Shown piece by piece: positions 34,761-43,713 of a stretch of 64,000 nt of DNA. Within the stretch, counting starts at the first letter, position 1; the number at the start of each line of letters is the position of its first letter. Origin of the DNA: Oceanospirillaceae bacterium (GTDB lineage Bacteria; Pseudomonadota; Gammaproteobacteria; Pseudomonadales; Oceanobacteraceae). The stretch spans positions 1-64,000 of the forward strand of contig PBQA01000030.1 of assembly GCA_002724925.1 (NCBI GenBank), written 5' to 3'. Position numbers and translations under genes: made by a program. The notes under the pieces are model-generated. The model was not told where the DNA came from, searched no databases, and was given only the letters and a program-made list of their open reading frames with translations.

Positions 34761-35121
34761 ACGCTTCCCGGACCTTGAGATTTACCTGATGAAAGGCGAC
34801 CCAGCCAAAGTTACCGAGTGGCTACGTTCAGTACTGGGAGAGATCAACACAATAAAGGACACTGGCACTCATCAACACTGGCGCTCAGGCGGTATGGATA
34901 TCTATATGAACGCCAACGCTGAAAAGAACTTCTCCAGCCTCTGGTTCAAACAGAACGATACGCCGTGGAATACCGACCTGGAAGCAGCACGAGCTGCCTG
35001 GCAAGCCTTAGAGACCGAAGTCCGCTGTAGCGACAGTGGCTGGGAAGAATCAGAAAGCGACTCAGGAAAAGAAGGCTGGGTGAAACTGAACGCCCGGGGC
35101 GAGAAGCCTTTCAACTGGTAA
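34753..35121 (+). CDS. Conserved-looking hypothetical protein, coupled to the small membrane protein
   Basis: A 122-residue soluble acidic protein. It starts MTERFPDLEIYLMKGDPAKV and ends WVKLNARGEKPFNW, with a tryptophan-rich middle (HWRSGGMDIYMNAN, SSLWFKQNDTPWNTD). I recognise no named domain. The overlap with the preceding membrane protein gene suggests the pair works together. Confidence 0.6.
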   Translation: MTERFPDLEIYLMKGDPAKVTEWLRSVLGEINTIKDTGTHQHWRSGGMDIYMNANAEKNFSSLWFKQNDTPWNTDLEAARAAWQALETEVRCSDSGWEESESDSGKEGWVKLNARGEKPFNW

Positions 35122-35222
35122 TTTTGCTTTTTCTATCGAATGTGGCTTTCCCTATAAAAAGTAACTTTTTCTATCTGAAAGCCACTTTTGATAAATATTT
35201 GCAATAGTCACAGCATTGCAAT

Positions 35223-35237
35223 TGATAATAATTCGCA
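35223..35237. promoter_or_regulatory. Fur-box-like operator
   Basis: TGATAAT-A-ATTCGCA lies within AATTGATAATAATTCGCATTA (35220-35240) and matches the 7-1-7 Fur pattern TGATAAT-N-ATTATCA in 12 of 14 positions. It sits 33 bp before the start of the following gene, where a repressor would block transcription. Confidence 0.6.
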
Positions 35238-35270
35238 TTAACTTATTCCTATCCGATGGAGGAAGAGCTA

Positions 35271-35678
35271 ATGCGATCCATGCAAACTGTACCAGACGAC
35301 CCAAAGCCCTGTGATACTACCCCAGGTTTGTCCCGGCACGATCAATTTACAGTGCTCGAACTGAGTATCACCAATTACCGTTCATTGAATAGCGAATTGT
35401 TGGATCATTATCTGGACACAGGTCTCGACCTTGCCATCAATGCTGGAAGCTCAGGTTTAACACGCCTGCAGGAAAGCTGGCTGCGCAGAATCTACACAAC
35501 GCTACGTTCAATCAGCCTCGACCCAGAGTGCGAAGAAGCCTCGCGCACCCTCTGCTTCGATGCTCTGTATCAGGTGTTCTTCGCCCTACGCCATATGTAC
35601 AAGGCCCGCCCGGGTGGTGAGCGCAGTCTTCGTAACCTTGTCCGCGAAATGCAGTTTATCAGTCACCATCTGGTGTAA
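35271..35678 (+). CDS. Hypothetical protein behind a Fur-box-like site (first of a pair)
   Basis: A 135-residue, mostly helical soluble protein of no recognised family. GGAGGAAGAG precedes the ATG at 35271 closely, which is better than the upstream ATG at 35256 that lies inside the ribosome site. The protein contains LSRHDQFTVLELSITNYRSL and ends RNLVREMQFISHHLV. It is followed after 5 bp by a second unknown gene. The likely iron control suggests a role in iron limitation, possibly like the small Fur-regulated genes (for example fagA) of pseudomonads; this is inference. Confidence 0.6.
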   Translation: MRSMQTVPDDPKPCDTTPGLSRHDQFTVLELSITNYRSLNSELLDHYLDTGLDLAINAGSSGLTRLQESWLRRIYTTLRSISLDPECEEASRTLCFDALYQVFFALRHMYKARPGGERSLRNLVREMQFISHHLV

Positions 35679-35683
35679 CCGGT

Positions 35684-36088
35684 ATGCGCAAGCGAATCCC
35701 TCTGTACCCAACGCAAGAAAAACCAAAGAATCCAGGTGCCATGTCTTGCGCTGCGATGATCTGCACCGCGGGTTGTCCTGCTGACATTACCGAGCAACTC
35801 GCAGAGTCGCTGCCCAATATTTGCTTTGACTGTTATGCCACAGAAGTCGCCAGCGCTCAGAATATCTGCCCGTACAAAGATATTTATCTGTTAATTTCAG
35901 CGGAGGATATTATTGGTATTGAGGAAGATTGGCTGGATACCACAACGGCCTTTAAAGGTATCAGCCTGAAAGAAAGGAACGTATTTATTCAAGGATATCG
36001 GAATGAATTATTGAGCCCCGACTGGGAAGCCTTACTAAGTAGCTTCGCCAGTCGGGGAGCCCTGCCTGTGCTGCTAGGGCCCTCCTAG
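35684..36088 (+). CDS. Cysteine-rich hypothetical protein (second of the Fur-box pair)
   Basis: A 134-residue protein with seven cysteines in its first half (MSCAAMICTAGCPAD, NICFDCYATEV, NICPYKD). The arrangement could bind a metal or Fe-S cluster, but it does not match the bacterioferritin-associated ferredoxin spacing. The C-terminal half (KGISLKERNVFIQGYRNELL) has no recognised domain. It is co-oriented and nearly contiguous with the preceding gene, so it should be under the same Fur-like control. Confidence 0.55.
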   Translation: MRKRIPLYPTQEKPKNPGAMSCAAMICTAGCPADITEQLAESLPNICFDCYATEVASAQNICPYKDIYLLISAEDIIGIEEDWLDTTTAFKGISLKERNVFIQGYRNELLSPDWEALLSSFASRGALPVLLGPS

Positions 36089-36155
36089 TCCAGCACAGGC
36101 GACGTTAACGTCTGATCTGGCCTGACCTGACAAGCAGACCAGATCTATTCAGAAA

Positions 36156-38930
36156 TTAACGCCCAAACAGCCAGGAGAAGATCGACCGGAAGAATTCATA
36201 AACCCGGTTGAAGAAGTTCGCGGCCGGGCGCTCGTCACGAATGTCTACGACCAGCTGAATGCTTTCTCCACCATCGCTGACTTCAACCGTTGCCGACACA
36301 GGCAGCTGATTCAGAAGATCACGATCAGCCACACCTGACAACACACCCATTGAGCTCAGCGTCATGCCTTGCGGCAGTGTGACCGCCTGATAAGACAGAA
36401 GATCACCGTCGGCATCAGTCACATACGCACTGAGATCGACAGCAATATTCTGGTTACGGCGAGTCACTTCAATCGCCGGGATATCCGCTACCTGTTCTGG
36501 AGCAACGTTTGGCTCTTCGATCATCAGGCCGACCACAATCGGATCGTGATCCGATGAGCGGTAAGCATCCGGCGCTGCGTAACTATCCACCGAGCGATAT
36601 GGCTGACCATTGGCTTCGGTCAGGTAATCCACCAGCGAATCTTCAACCGAGTTAATGTGCCACGCATCCACACTCACCACCTGAGCGAGCAGATCGTCAG
36701 TCGCCAGTGCGTGATCCAGTGAACCCAGCAGGCCCGAGAAGGTATAACTGTATGGCCGCTCTTCGGTGGCGGCATCGGTGTATTTCAGGTTGGTGAAACC
36801 GGCGGAGTAGAACGCCTGCATCGGATCTTCCTGGCTGTACGCATTCAGGTCGCCAAGAATCATCACCTGCTCATCGTCAGCGAGAAATTCAACTAAGGCC
36901 TGTGCCGCACGGGTACGGTTAATGTTGCAGCTGCCCTGACCATCCAACCCTTCGTCCGGTTCATTACACGCAGACCCTTTTGACTTCAGGTGGTTAACGG
37001 CAAAGGTGATTTCCTGGCCATCAACATTAAAGGTCTGAATTAATGCAGGGCGGTTTTTCGTGTCATCAAACAGCGGGATATTATTTTCATCCAGTGGTGA
37101 ATTACTGGAATCAAGGACACGCGCTGCACCCACCGGTGTGACGCGATCAGCGCGATAAATCAGACCAACGGCGATTTCATCAGTGCCGATACGATTACCG
37201 CCCGGATTAATCACAGAATATTCATCACCCGGCGCCTGCACAGCGTTCAAAGCTTCTGTCAGTTCAACGATGGCGCTCTCTGCATCCCAGCCGTCGTTCT
37301 CAAGCTCCATCAAACCAATCACATCAGCGTTCATGGCATCCAGTGCTGCAACGATCTTCGCGGTCTGCATATCAAGCGCGTCAGCGCTTGGGGCGCCACG
37401 AGACGTCGGGAAGCCACCCCCCATGCCATCACCATTAAAGAAGTTAAGAACATTCATACCAACAACCACCAGGTTCGCCTGGTCAGACACCTGAGGCACC
37501 AGTGTGCGTGGGTGTGTAGGATCAATGGTGATCGCCGCTGGAATAACCGTGTAATTATCGCGGAACGCGTTCATCACACCAGCGAACGCAGGAACGGAAT
37601 AACCGATACGTACCGGGTTATCTGCGGAGAAACCCGAGTCATCCGGGAAAGGAATAAATTCCGGATACGACGCCGACACACCGTCATCAATTAACAGCGT
37701 GTCCAGCACCCGGTTTGGCTCTGCCGCCAGCGCTTCGGCTGAACCCGGCAGCGCAATTTCAGTACCCTGAAAATGCAGACGTGAAGACACAGCAAACTGG
37801 CCGTAATTACCGAAGCCGTAGCCGGTACCAAACAGGTCACTGATCAGCAGCGACTGATCGCTTTCTACCAGCATGCCTTCGACCGCTTCGAATTCGGCCA
37901 GATCAGCCACCGGCAGAGTCAGCTCAATGGCTGCCGGCAATGCATTGCCTGACGAGCAGACGGCAATATCAGAAATATTGCTCAACTGAGTTACGTTGTT
38001 GTATTCGCCAACCGTTGCCTGCAAACGCACGCGATCACCAACAGAGACGTTCTCGCTGTAGTTGTAAACAAATACACCTTCCGAAGTCATCGGGTCAGTA
38101 TCGGTTTCATTGTCGGCCTGCTGCAGCCAGAAACCACTGTACTGGTAAGAATATTCGCCGTTCGCCAGAGTGCCGCCCTGCAGGTCGGTAGTCACGATGG
38201 CTTCAACGATGACCTGCTGGCCATTCATTGGGCTGGCATCGTTCGCGATATCTGTAATTAATCCCTGAATTGCGCTGATCGGGGTAGCGACATCACCACA
38301 GGCACCCAGTGTTGGCTCAGGCTCACTGCCGCCACAGGCATTTGCTTCGCCCGGCGTTGGCAGATCAGCAACAAAGCCTTCGGTGTCGCGGGCACCGCCC
38401 GAACAACGTTGCAACGAATGGTGATCTTTATTGCCGCTCATGGCTTCGTTCAGTTGAGGCTGACCAGCATTCAGCAGAGGTAACAGGCCAGCGTCATCAC
38501 TATCATTGGTGTCGTAAACAACCGCATCGATCAGGCCGTCCGTCGTTACAGGGGTACCATTCGGAAAGTCTGACGCCGGGCGGGAAAACAGTGCAACGGC
38601 ATCTGCGCCGTTCTGAACCAGATTGCTGTCAGGCGACAGATCCAGGTCGCAATTGCTGACGTTGCTATCATCGCCGCAAACAACGAAGTACCCATCAGCG
38701 TTGGTCTGAAAGCCATTCAGTGAAATGGATTTATAGCTGGCATCACCGTTACCATTAAACAGAACTAATGACAGGCCATTCAGTGACTGAGCACCGAGAC
38801 CGCCATCATAAAGCTCGATAAATTCAGCCGTGTCGGTGCTGGGGGTATCAGCATCGGTTTCATTGATCAGAATATCGGCATGCGCAGCACTCGCAGAGAG
38901 CATTGCCAGCCAGAGAAGAGAACGTTTCAT
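36156..38930 (-). CDS. Secreted ExeM/NucH-type endonuclease
   Basis: A 924-residue exported protein. A signal peptide (MKRSLLWLAMLSASAAHA) is followed by a lamin-tail-like domain (about 20-200: ILINETDADTPSTDTAEFIEL), a six-strand OB-like region (about 210-470), and an endonuclease/exonuclease/phosphatase domain (about 490-800) with VVGMNVLNFFN, LMELENDGW, ILGDLNAYSQEDP and SSDHDPIVVGL, which carry the metal and catalytic residues. A cadherin-like segment follows. The end is NRVYEFFRSIFSWLFGR, a short hydrophobic-basic tail. Related ExeM proteins degrade extracellular DNA, for biofilm dispersal or nutrient use. Confidence 0.88.
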   Translation of the reverse strand: MKRSLLWLAMLSASAAHADILINETDADTPSTDTAEFIELYDGGLGAQSLNGLSLVLFNGNGDASYKSISLNGFQTNADGYFVVCGDDSNVSNCDLDLSPDSNLVQNGADAVALFSRPASDFPNGTPVTTDGLIDAVVYDTNDSDDAGLLPLLNAGQPQLNEAMSGNKDHHSLQRCSGGARDTEGFVADLPTPGEANACGGSEPEPTLGACGDVATPISAIQGLITDIANDASPMNGQQVIVEAIVTTDLQGGTLANGEYSYQYSGFWLQQADNETDTDPMTSEGVFVYNYSENVSVGDRVRLQATVGEYNNVTQLSNISDIAVCSSGNALPAAIELTLPVADLAEFEAVEGMLVESDQSLLISDLFGTGYGFGNYGQFAVSSRLHFQGTEIALPGSAEALAAEPNRVLDTLLIDDGVSASYPEFIPFPDDSGFSADNPVRIGYSVPAFAGVMNAFRDNYTVIPAAITIDPTHPRTLVPQVSDQANLVVVGMNVLNFFNGDGMGGGFPTSRGAPSADALDMQTAKIVAALDAMNADVIGLMELENDGWDAESAIVELTEALNAVQAPGDEYSVINPGGNRIGTDEIAVGLIYRADRVTPVGAARVLDSSNSPLDENNIPLFDDTKNRPALIQTFNVDGQEITFAVNHLKSKGSACNEPDEGLDGQGSCNINRTRAAQALVEFLADDEQVMILGDLNAYSQEDPMQAFYSAGFTNLKYTDAATEERPYSYTFSGLLGSLDHALATDDLLAQVVSVDAWHINSVEDSLVDYLTEANGQPYRSVDSYAAPDAYRSSDHDPIVVGLMIEEPNVAPEQVADIPAIEVTRRNQNIAVDLSAYVTDADGDLLSYQAVTLPQGMTLSSMGVLSGVADRDLLNQLPVSATVEVSDGGESIQLVVDIRDERPAANFFNRVYEFFRSIFSWLFGR

Positions 38931-39076
38931 TACATCACCATCCGGTAGAAAAACCAGCGGGTATTCAGTCAGAAACAGATGTCATTGCCGGGTCACTTTT
39001 CTTACGGTTTTACGGCGTATTTATTACGGTTTATTAAACGTATTTTTTATAAGGTTTCCCGGCACTCAATGATGTC

Positions 39077-39577
39077 TTAAGAGGTTTTCCCGTCGAGCCA
39101 GCGCTGAACGATTTTTCCGGTCGCCGAACCCCAGCCTTTCAGTTTTTCAACGGGGATGATTTTGTATTCATCCAGTTCATTCTCATCCAGTGCGATATTC
39201 CCCTCCGCGTAGATATGAAAGCCGATAATGATCTGATTATATTCATGACCATTAAAACCTTTGCCATCGAACAGCTCGAAACCAATAAAGTCAGCCTGTG
39301 TTGCTTTTAAGCCGAGTTCTTCTTCGGTTTCTCGCAGAGCACAGATCTCAGGCGTTTCTCCACGCTCCAGAAAGCCGGTAATAATACTATATTTGCCCGC
39401 GGGCCAGAGCTTGTTGTGGGCCAACACCACACCATCTGGCGTTTCGACTACGACTGCCACCACGGGTGTCGGGTTATCCCAGAAGACAAAGCCACATTGC
39501 ACTGCACAAGCGCGTCGCTTTTCACCATCAATGACCTGAATATTGATATCAGCTTTGCATTGCGGGCAGTATTTCAT
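39077..39577 (-). CDS. NUDIX hydrolase with N-terminal zinc ribbon
   Basis: A 166-residue protein with an N-terminal CPQC...C...C zinc-ribbon-like segment and a complete NUDIX box (GFLERGETPEICALRETEEE, then LGL), the metal-pyrophosphate site. Such proteins resemble NudC-type or ADP-ribose-type enzymes, and the exact nucleotide is not predictable. I choose the ATG at 39577 because it overlaps the stop of the COG0523 gene (ATGA) and has GGAG 7 nt upstream; the frame is open to 39592. The coupling indicates co-expression with the metallochaperone. Confidence 0.85.
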   Translation of the reverse strand: MKYCPQCKADINIQVIDGEKRRACAVQCGFVFWDNPTPVVAVVVETPDGVVLAHNKLWPAGKYSIITGFLERGETPEICALRETEEELGLKATQADFIGFELFDGKGFNGHEYNQIIIGFHIYAEGNIALDENELDEYKIIPVEKLKGWGSATGKIVQRWLDGKTS

Positions 39578-40566
39578 TGTTCGCTCCGACACTTTTTCAG
39601 TGATATTTCCAATGCGTCAGCATCTGGTGTGGTTTCGGTAATAATTTCCAGCCGACTTTCTTCCAGCGCGCGGGTCGGCATTTCTGAAAGTACACCATCA
39701 CGCCAATTGAGAACATAATGCCCCTGCTCGGTGTGGATTAATGCTTTCGCACGCACCACCCTCCCCTCATCCGAATCGAGCTGGTCAAACCAGTAGCGCA
39801 GCGCATCGAGAGAAAACACCCATTCGCCAGAGATCAGCCAGCCGCAGGAAAAGTGCCCCTCACCGTGGCTTTCCAGACGACGAATCTCCTCACCGGCCTG
39901 CAAGGCAACCGGCGCAGCCGGCTCTTTACTGTGGTGATGATGATGGCCGCGATCTTTCAATTGCAGGCGCTCAGGGTTGGTGGACAATTCCAGCAAGGAA
40001 GCCTCCAGCCGGCCCTGTTGCGTGCGTACAACCTCCGCCTTAGGAGGTGTTGCTGATGCCGCCAATGCATCGAATGCCGCCAGATCATCAACGGAGCAAA
40101 GATCGGTTTTATTGGCGACCAGTACATCAGCCAGTGTGATCTGATCGTTAAAGGTATCATTATCGGTGTAGCGTGAGTCCTTCAGATGACGTGGGTCGAT
40201 CAGGCAGAGGTTGGCTCCAGCCGTCAGCAGATCGCGATAGTCATCGCTGCGCAGTGTGGTCAGTACTTTGCGAGGATGCCCCAGGCCGGTAGGTTCAATT
40301 AACAGAACGTCGGGTTTTTCTTTGGCGAGCAACATATTCAGCCCCATCTGAAACGGCAGCCCGGACACGCAACACAGGCAACCGCCGGGCACTTCACGCA
40401 CGACAGCGCCATTGGCTTCGAGGATGGCGCCATCGACACCCACTTCGCCAAATTCATTCACTAATACGGCCCACTTCTCGTTACCGGGGGACTGTTGCAA
40501 AAGGTCCAGAATGGCAGTTGTTTTACCCACTCCCAGAAACCCAGTGATCAGATGTACTCGTGTCAT
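39574..40566 (-). CDS. COG0523-family GTPase (CobW/YjiA/ZigA-type metallochaperone)
   Basis: A 330-residue G3E GTPase. Walker A is ITGFLGVGKTT, the metal site is VPGGCLCCVSG (CxCC), Walker B lies in LLIEPTGLGHP, and VANKTDL is the guanine-specificity motif. A histidine-rich run in DRGHHHHHSKE (about residue 210) is typical of members that handle zinc. The CobW C-terminal domain follows. It is probably a zinc-delivering chaperone; Zur control is common in this family, but I see no convincing Zur box here. It precedes and overlaps the NUDIX gene. Confidence 0.9.
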   Translation of the reverse strand: MTRVHLITGFLGVGKTTAILDLLQQSPGNEKWAVLVNEFGEVGVDGAILEANGAVVREVPGGCLCCVSGLPFQMGLNMLLAKEKPDVLLIEPTGLGHPRKVLTTLRSDDYRDLLTAGANLCLIDPRHLKDSRYTDNDTFNDQITLADVLVANKTDLCSVDDLAAFDALAASATPPKAEVVRTQQGRLEASLLELSTNPERLQLKDRGHHHHHSKEPAAPVALQAGEEIRRLESHGEGHFSCGWLISGEWVFSLDALRYWFDQLDSDEGRVVRAKALIHTEQGHYVLNWRDGVLSEMPTRALEESRLEIITETTPDADALEISLKKCRSEQ

Positions 40567-40696
40567 ACCCTTTGCTCAGACGCTAAAAAGATACAGTGTA
40601 ACACTCTCTCACCTTCCCGACCCGGTCCGGCTCTCTGGTAAGCCGTGTTTTCGAAGCGCATACTCGCAAACACTGAACTCCTGTGGTGACTGGAAC

Positions 40697-41497
40697 ATGC
40701 ACGAGACCAATATTCTGACATTAGCACTGCGATTAGCTAAAGAGGCAGGCGACCTGATTGCCAGCCAAAGAAAGTCACTGTCGTTGTCCTACAAAAATGG
40801 CAGCGAACTGGTTACCCAGGCTGACGTCGCGGCTGACGAGCTGATTACAGCCGCGATTCGTCGTAACTACCCGGATCATCAGATTCTGTCTGAAGAGCTG
40901 AATCCCGATGAGCTGGCAAAGGCAGGCCAACAGGAACACTTATGGATCGTCGACCCGATCGATGGCACCGTTAATTTTGCTCACAATCACCCTCAGGTCG
41001 CTGTCTCGATTGCCTACTATCACAATGGAAAAGCGCGAGTGGGTGTCGTTCACAATCCATTTCTCAATGAGACATTCCATGCACAGGCAGGAAAAGGCGC
41101 ACGGCTCAACGATGTACCGATTCACTGCTCAGATAAAACGGATCTTGGCCGCTCAATCATCGCCACCGGTTTCCCATACGAGATTGATAACCTCGCTTTA
41201 TTAATGCGGCGACTTGAGCACGTTCTGGCGCACTGCGCAGATATACGCCGCTTAGGTTCTGCAGCACTGGATATCTGCTGGGTAGCTTGTGGGCGTCTGG
41301 ATGGTTACTACGAATCGGTCAAACCCTGGGACTTTGCCGCAGCGCAACTGATCGCCCGCGAGGCTGGAGCCTGTTTTGGACATATCCAGGCATTAAATGA
41401 AGAAATGAACCCCCAGCTGTGCGGTGACAATATTCTGATCTCAGCACCGTCGCTGTTTAAACCATTACAGGCACTTCTTGCTGATGCTGGGGATTAA
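40697..41497 (+). CDS. Inositol monophosphatase family protein
   Basis: A 266-residue Mg2+-dependent phosphatase of the IMPase family (SuhB-like). Motifs are EELNPDEL with the metal glutamate nearby, VDPIDGTVNFAHNHP, and the C-terminal KPWDFAAAQLIAREAGA. It could act on inositol-1-phosphate or similar substrates, and SuhB in E. coli also acts in rRNA antitermination; the sequence is not close enough to give the symbol. The ATG at 40697 (MHETN) starts at the family's usual position; the frame is open from 40412 on the opposite strand of the COG0523 gene. Confidence 0.85.
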   Translation: MHETNILTLALRLAKEAGDLIASQRKSLSLSYKNGSELVTQADVAADELITAAIRRNYPDHQILSEELNPDELAKAGQQEHLWIVDPIDGTVNFAHNHPQVAVSIAYYHNGKARVGVVHNPFLNETFHAQAGKGARLNDVPIHCSDKTDLGRSIIATGFPYEIDNLALLMRRLEHVLAHCADIRRLGSAALDICWVACGRLDGYYESVKPWDFAAAQLIAREAGACFGHIQALNEEMNPQLCGDNILISAPSLFKPLQALLADAGD

Positions 41498-41516
41498 CAC
41501 TTACGCTCTACAGAAG

Positions 41517-42467
41517 CTAATCTGAGCTTGCCTGTAACGCAGCATCGACACGCTTCTGCTCAACAGGAGAAAAATGCTCAGTCAGGTAGGCCTCAGTCAG
41601 ATCATCAATATTTTTCTTATCTGCATTGTGTTCCAGAAAGGCTCTGTAGTCTGACAGTCGGGCATGCCACTGCTGGCGTTCAACATCCAGAGCTGCCAGC
41701 CGGTCTGCAGCGGCTTGCCCAAATCGCTCTTTCCTGGCCTCCCAGAGTGCCTGAGGGTCATCGATGGTATCCCGCAAACTCTGAGAGGTTTCGATACTTC
41801 GGGCTTTCTCCCTCGCAACACGCAGATGAAGTGGCAATGTATCTTCCAGTTGGTCCAGTGCCGCCGTGTCACCACCGTTCTTAGCAAGTCGCATTCTTTC
41901 TAGAGAATAGCGATCCAACGCCTCATCGTCGCCGAAAAATGCAGCAATCGTAGTATCAGCAAAGTAGATACGGCGCAGATCTTCTAACCACTCCATACGC
42001 GCGACCAGACCATCCAGATCGGCGCCATTCACTTTTCTTCCGCTGACTTCATCGTAGCGCGAAATATCATCAAGATACGCAAGATACTTATGTAAAAGGT
42101 CCAGTGCCTGCTGATCAGCAGGCGCTGGCAAAGTGCGCATCTCTGCTTCCATAAATTCAGTGATTTCCTGAATACTGAATTCACCCACAGAGCTGAGATA
42201 GAAATCCATCCACCGTTTGAGATCGCGATTTACCAACAGGTTTCCATTCAATACCTGCAGCCGTCCATCCGGAGTAGCACCTCTGAATGTTGCCGACTGC
42301 AGGAAACGTGAACGTAACGGGCTGTCAGCTATCGGTCTTCTGGCGTCAATAGATTGCGACGAAGAGGGTTCTGACTGGCTGATCACAACGCCTCCCTGAG
42401 GGAGCCAAAAGAAGCCAGCGACAGCCGCTGACATCACTAAAGCGACAACGACTATGCTGACTTTCAT
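41517..42467 (-). CDS. Lipase-specific foldase (lipase chaperone)
   Basis: A 316-residue membrane-anchored periplasmic steric chaperone (Lif/LipB). One N-terminal membrane helix (MKVSIVVVALVMSAAVAGFF) is followed by a variable linker and a long helical body. The conserved foldase motif appears as KRWMDFYLSSVGE. It folds class I.1/I.2 lipases before type II secretion. It starts 1 bp after the stop of the second lipase gene, the classical lipA-lipB order. Two lipases probably share this single foldase. Confidence 0.9.
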   Translation of the reverse strand: MKVSIVVVALVMSAAVAGFFWLPQGGVVISQSEPSSSQSIDARRPIADSPLRSRFLQSATFRGATPDGRLQVLNGNLLVNRDLKRWMDFYLSSVGEFSIQEITEFMEAEMRTLPAPADQQALDLLHKYLAYLDDISRYDEVSGRKVNGADLDGLVARMEWLEDLRRIYFADTTIAAFFGDDEALDRYSLERMRLAKNGGDTAALDQLEDTLPLHLRVAREKARSIETSQSLRDTIDDPQALWEARKERFGQAAADRLAALDVERQQWHARLSDYRAFLEHNADKKNIDDLTEAYLTEHFSPVEQKRVDAALQASSD

Positions 42468-42468
42468 A

Positions 42469-43404
42469 TCAGAGACCGTCGTTCTTGAGGCGGTTAGCGT
42501 GCGTGCGGAACACCGTCAAAGGATCGGTTTCGCTCAGGTCATGAATACCGAGCATCTGGTTCACCTCATCCAGATGGGTCATAGCAAAATCATTGCGGAT
42601 GACCATACCCAGGTTACTCGTGCACGGGTCGACAAAACCATCGTTAGCAACCCCGTCAGGGAAGAACTGCGAGAACGCGATAGTAATCGGCTCCAGCGGG
42701 TCCAGGAGATTGGTCGCTGGCTTCGCTCCGGCCCAGGAGTAGTAGTGCACGCCGTTATATTCATAGCCCCCCTCGCCGCAATCACTTTCTGGAATTCCAC
42801 CGGGGTGTGCTGCATTGAAGATAACCGATGCATCAGTTGTCATTGACCGCACAGACTCAACAGGCGCCAGTGGAAGATCACTGCCCGAAGCAAAGGATAT
42901 AAACCCAGAAATCCCTGAAATAAATACATCAAAGGCCGTCCCGAACACATCAGAGTTATCGGACCATTCCATGAGTGTATCAGCCACGACTGTGCCTTTA
43001 TTGACGCCAGAAATAGAGGAAACCGATGCAATAATGTCCGGTCTCACTGACCCAGCGTAGCGCGTCGTAGGACCACCATGGCTGTGCCCAATCAGATTTA
43101 CCTTTTCTGCGCCTGTAATAGCCAGAATATCCTCAACCTGCTCAATTAGTTGTTCACCGCGAACTTCTGGGTAGTTAGTATTTGATACTGTTGCAACAAA
43201 TACTTCTGCGCCATCCTGTTGCAGTGTTTCCGGAATGTTATACCAGTAATCAACACCGACCAGCTGATCAAATCCAAGAAAACCATGAACAAGTACGATA
43301 GGATATTTTGTTTCGGTATACCCGGTTTCTAAGGTTTCGGACATAGCCATAACCTGTGAAGACACAGTAGCTGCTGCTACTGCTGTAAGCAGATATTTTT
43401 TCAT
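42469..43404 (-). CDS. Secreted triacylglycerol lipase, copy 2 (foldase-proximal)
   Basis: A 311-residue lipase of subfamily I.1/I.2. A signal peptide (MKKYLLTAVAAATVSSQVMA) precedes the mature enzyme. YPIVLVHGFLGF gives the oxyanion region, GHSHGG the serine nucleophile, NDGFVDPC the catalytic aspartate region with a disulfide cysteine, and TMTHLDEVNQ-like MTHLDEVNQMLG the histidine. The C-terminus (FRTHANRLKN) matches Pseudomonas LipA. It is 309 bp downstream of a close paralogue whose promoter region it shares. Confidence 0.93.
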   Translation of the reverse strand: MKKYLLTAVAAATVSSQVMAMSETLETGYTETKYPIVLVHGFLGFDQLVGVDYWYNIPETLQQDGAEVFVATVSNTNYPEVRGEQLIEQVEDILAITGAEKVNLIGHSHGGPTTRYAGSVRPDIIASVSSISGVNKGTVVADTLMEWSDNSDVFGTAFDVFISGISGFISFASGSDLPLAPVESVRSMTTDASVIFNAAHPGGIPESDCGEGGYEYNGVHYYSWAGAKPATNLLDPLEPITIAFSQFFPDGVANDGFVDPCTSNLGMVIRNDFAMTHLDEVNQMLGIHDLSETDPLTVFRTHANRLKNDGL

Positions 43405-43580
43405 TTCCTGTTCCTCACCCTATTATTTTTATTTGGTGCTTTGGCCAGAGCGAAAAAAGTATACAAATGTTTATCTTGTATAAAATGCTTTATCCGGACA
43501 TAAAAGTACTTATAAAGACAGGGTTACAAAACAACTACATTCGAGGTAAATTATCCGGACGCGCTAATACCTAAGAGTGA
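43405..43580 (-). repeat. Duplicated promoter region of lipase copy 2
   Basis: About 175 bp upstream of lipase copy 2 align with little change to 44647-44822 upstream of copy 1. Shared pieces include the leader around GTTCCTCACCCTATTATTTTTAT, the AAGTATACAAATGT block and the GACAGGGTTACAAAA block. Each copy has two TTATCCGGAC-like direct repeats (here 43490-43499 and 43551-43560). Confidence 0.85.
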
Positions 43581-43627
43581 GAGATACCCCTTAACAGACT
43601 ATTATCGAAAATTAAAAACCGAAGAAA

Positions 43628-43653
43628 GACAGGCTAATTTTTAATAGCCTGTC
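43628..43653 (-). terminator. Hairpin after lipase copy 1
   Basis: GACAGGCTA-N8-TAGCCTGTC is a perfect 9-bp stem 61 bp beyond the stop of copy 1. The following T run is broken (TTTCTTC), so termination may be leaky, leaving partial co-transcription of the two lipases and foldase. Its arms match those of the terminator at 44886-44922. Confidence 0.6.
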
Positions 43654-43713
43654 AGAAAGAATGATCAGAATCGGTTTAATTTCTCTTTTTAATTGTGGTC
43701 TATTTTATCAGGA

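Noticed and set aside
34753-35121. Toxin-immunity interpretation of the overlapping small gene pair
   Set aside because: No toxin motif, secretion signal or neighbouring secretion gene supports it; kept only as an unspecific possibility.
40697-41497. Calling the inositol phosphatase gene suhB
   Set aside because: The family is clear, but the sequence and context do not single out SuhB among IMPase paralogues.
43405-43580. Sigma-54 promoter before the lipase genes, as in Pseudomonas
   Set aside because: No GG-N10-GC pattern was found at a suitable place in either copy.
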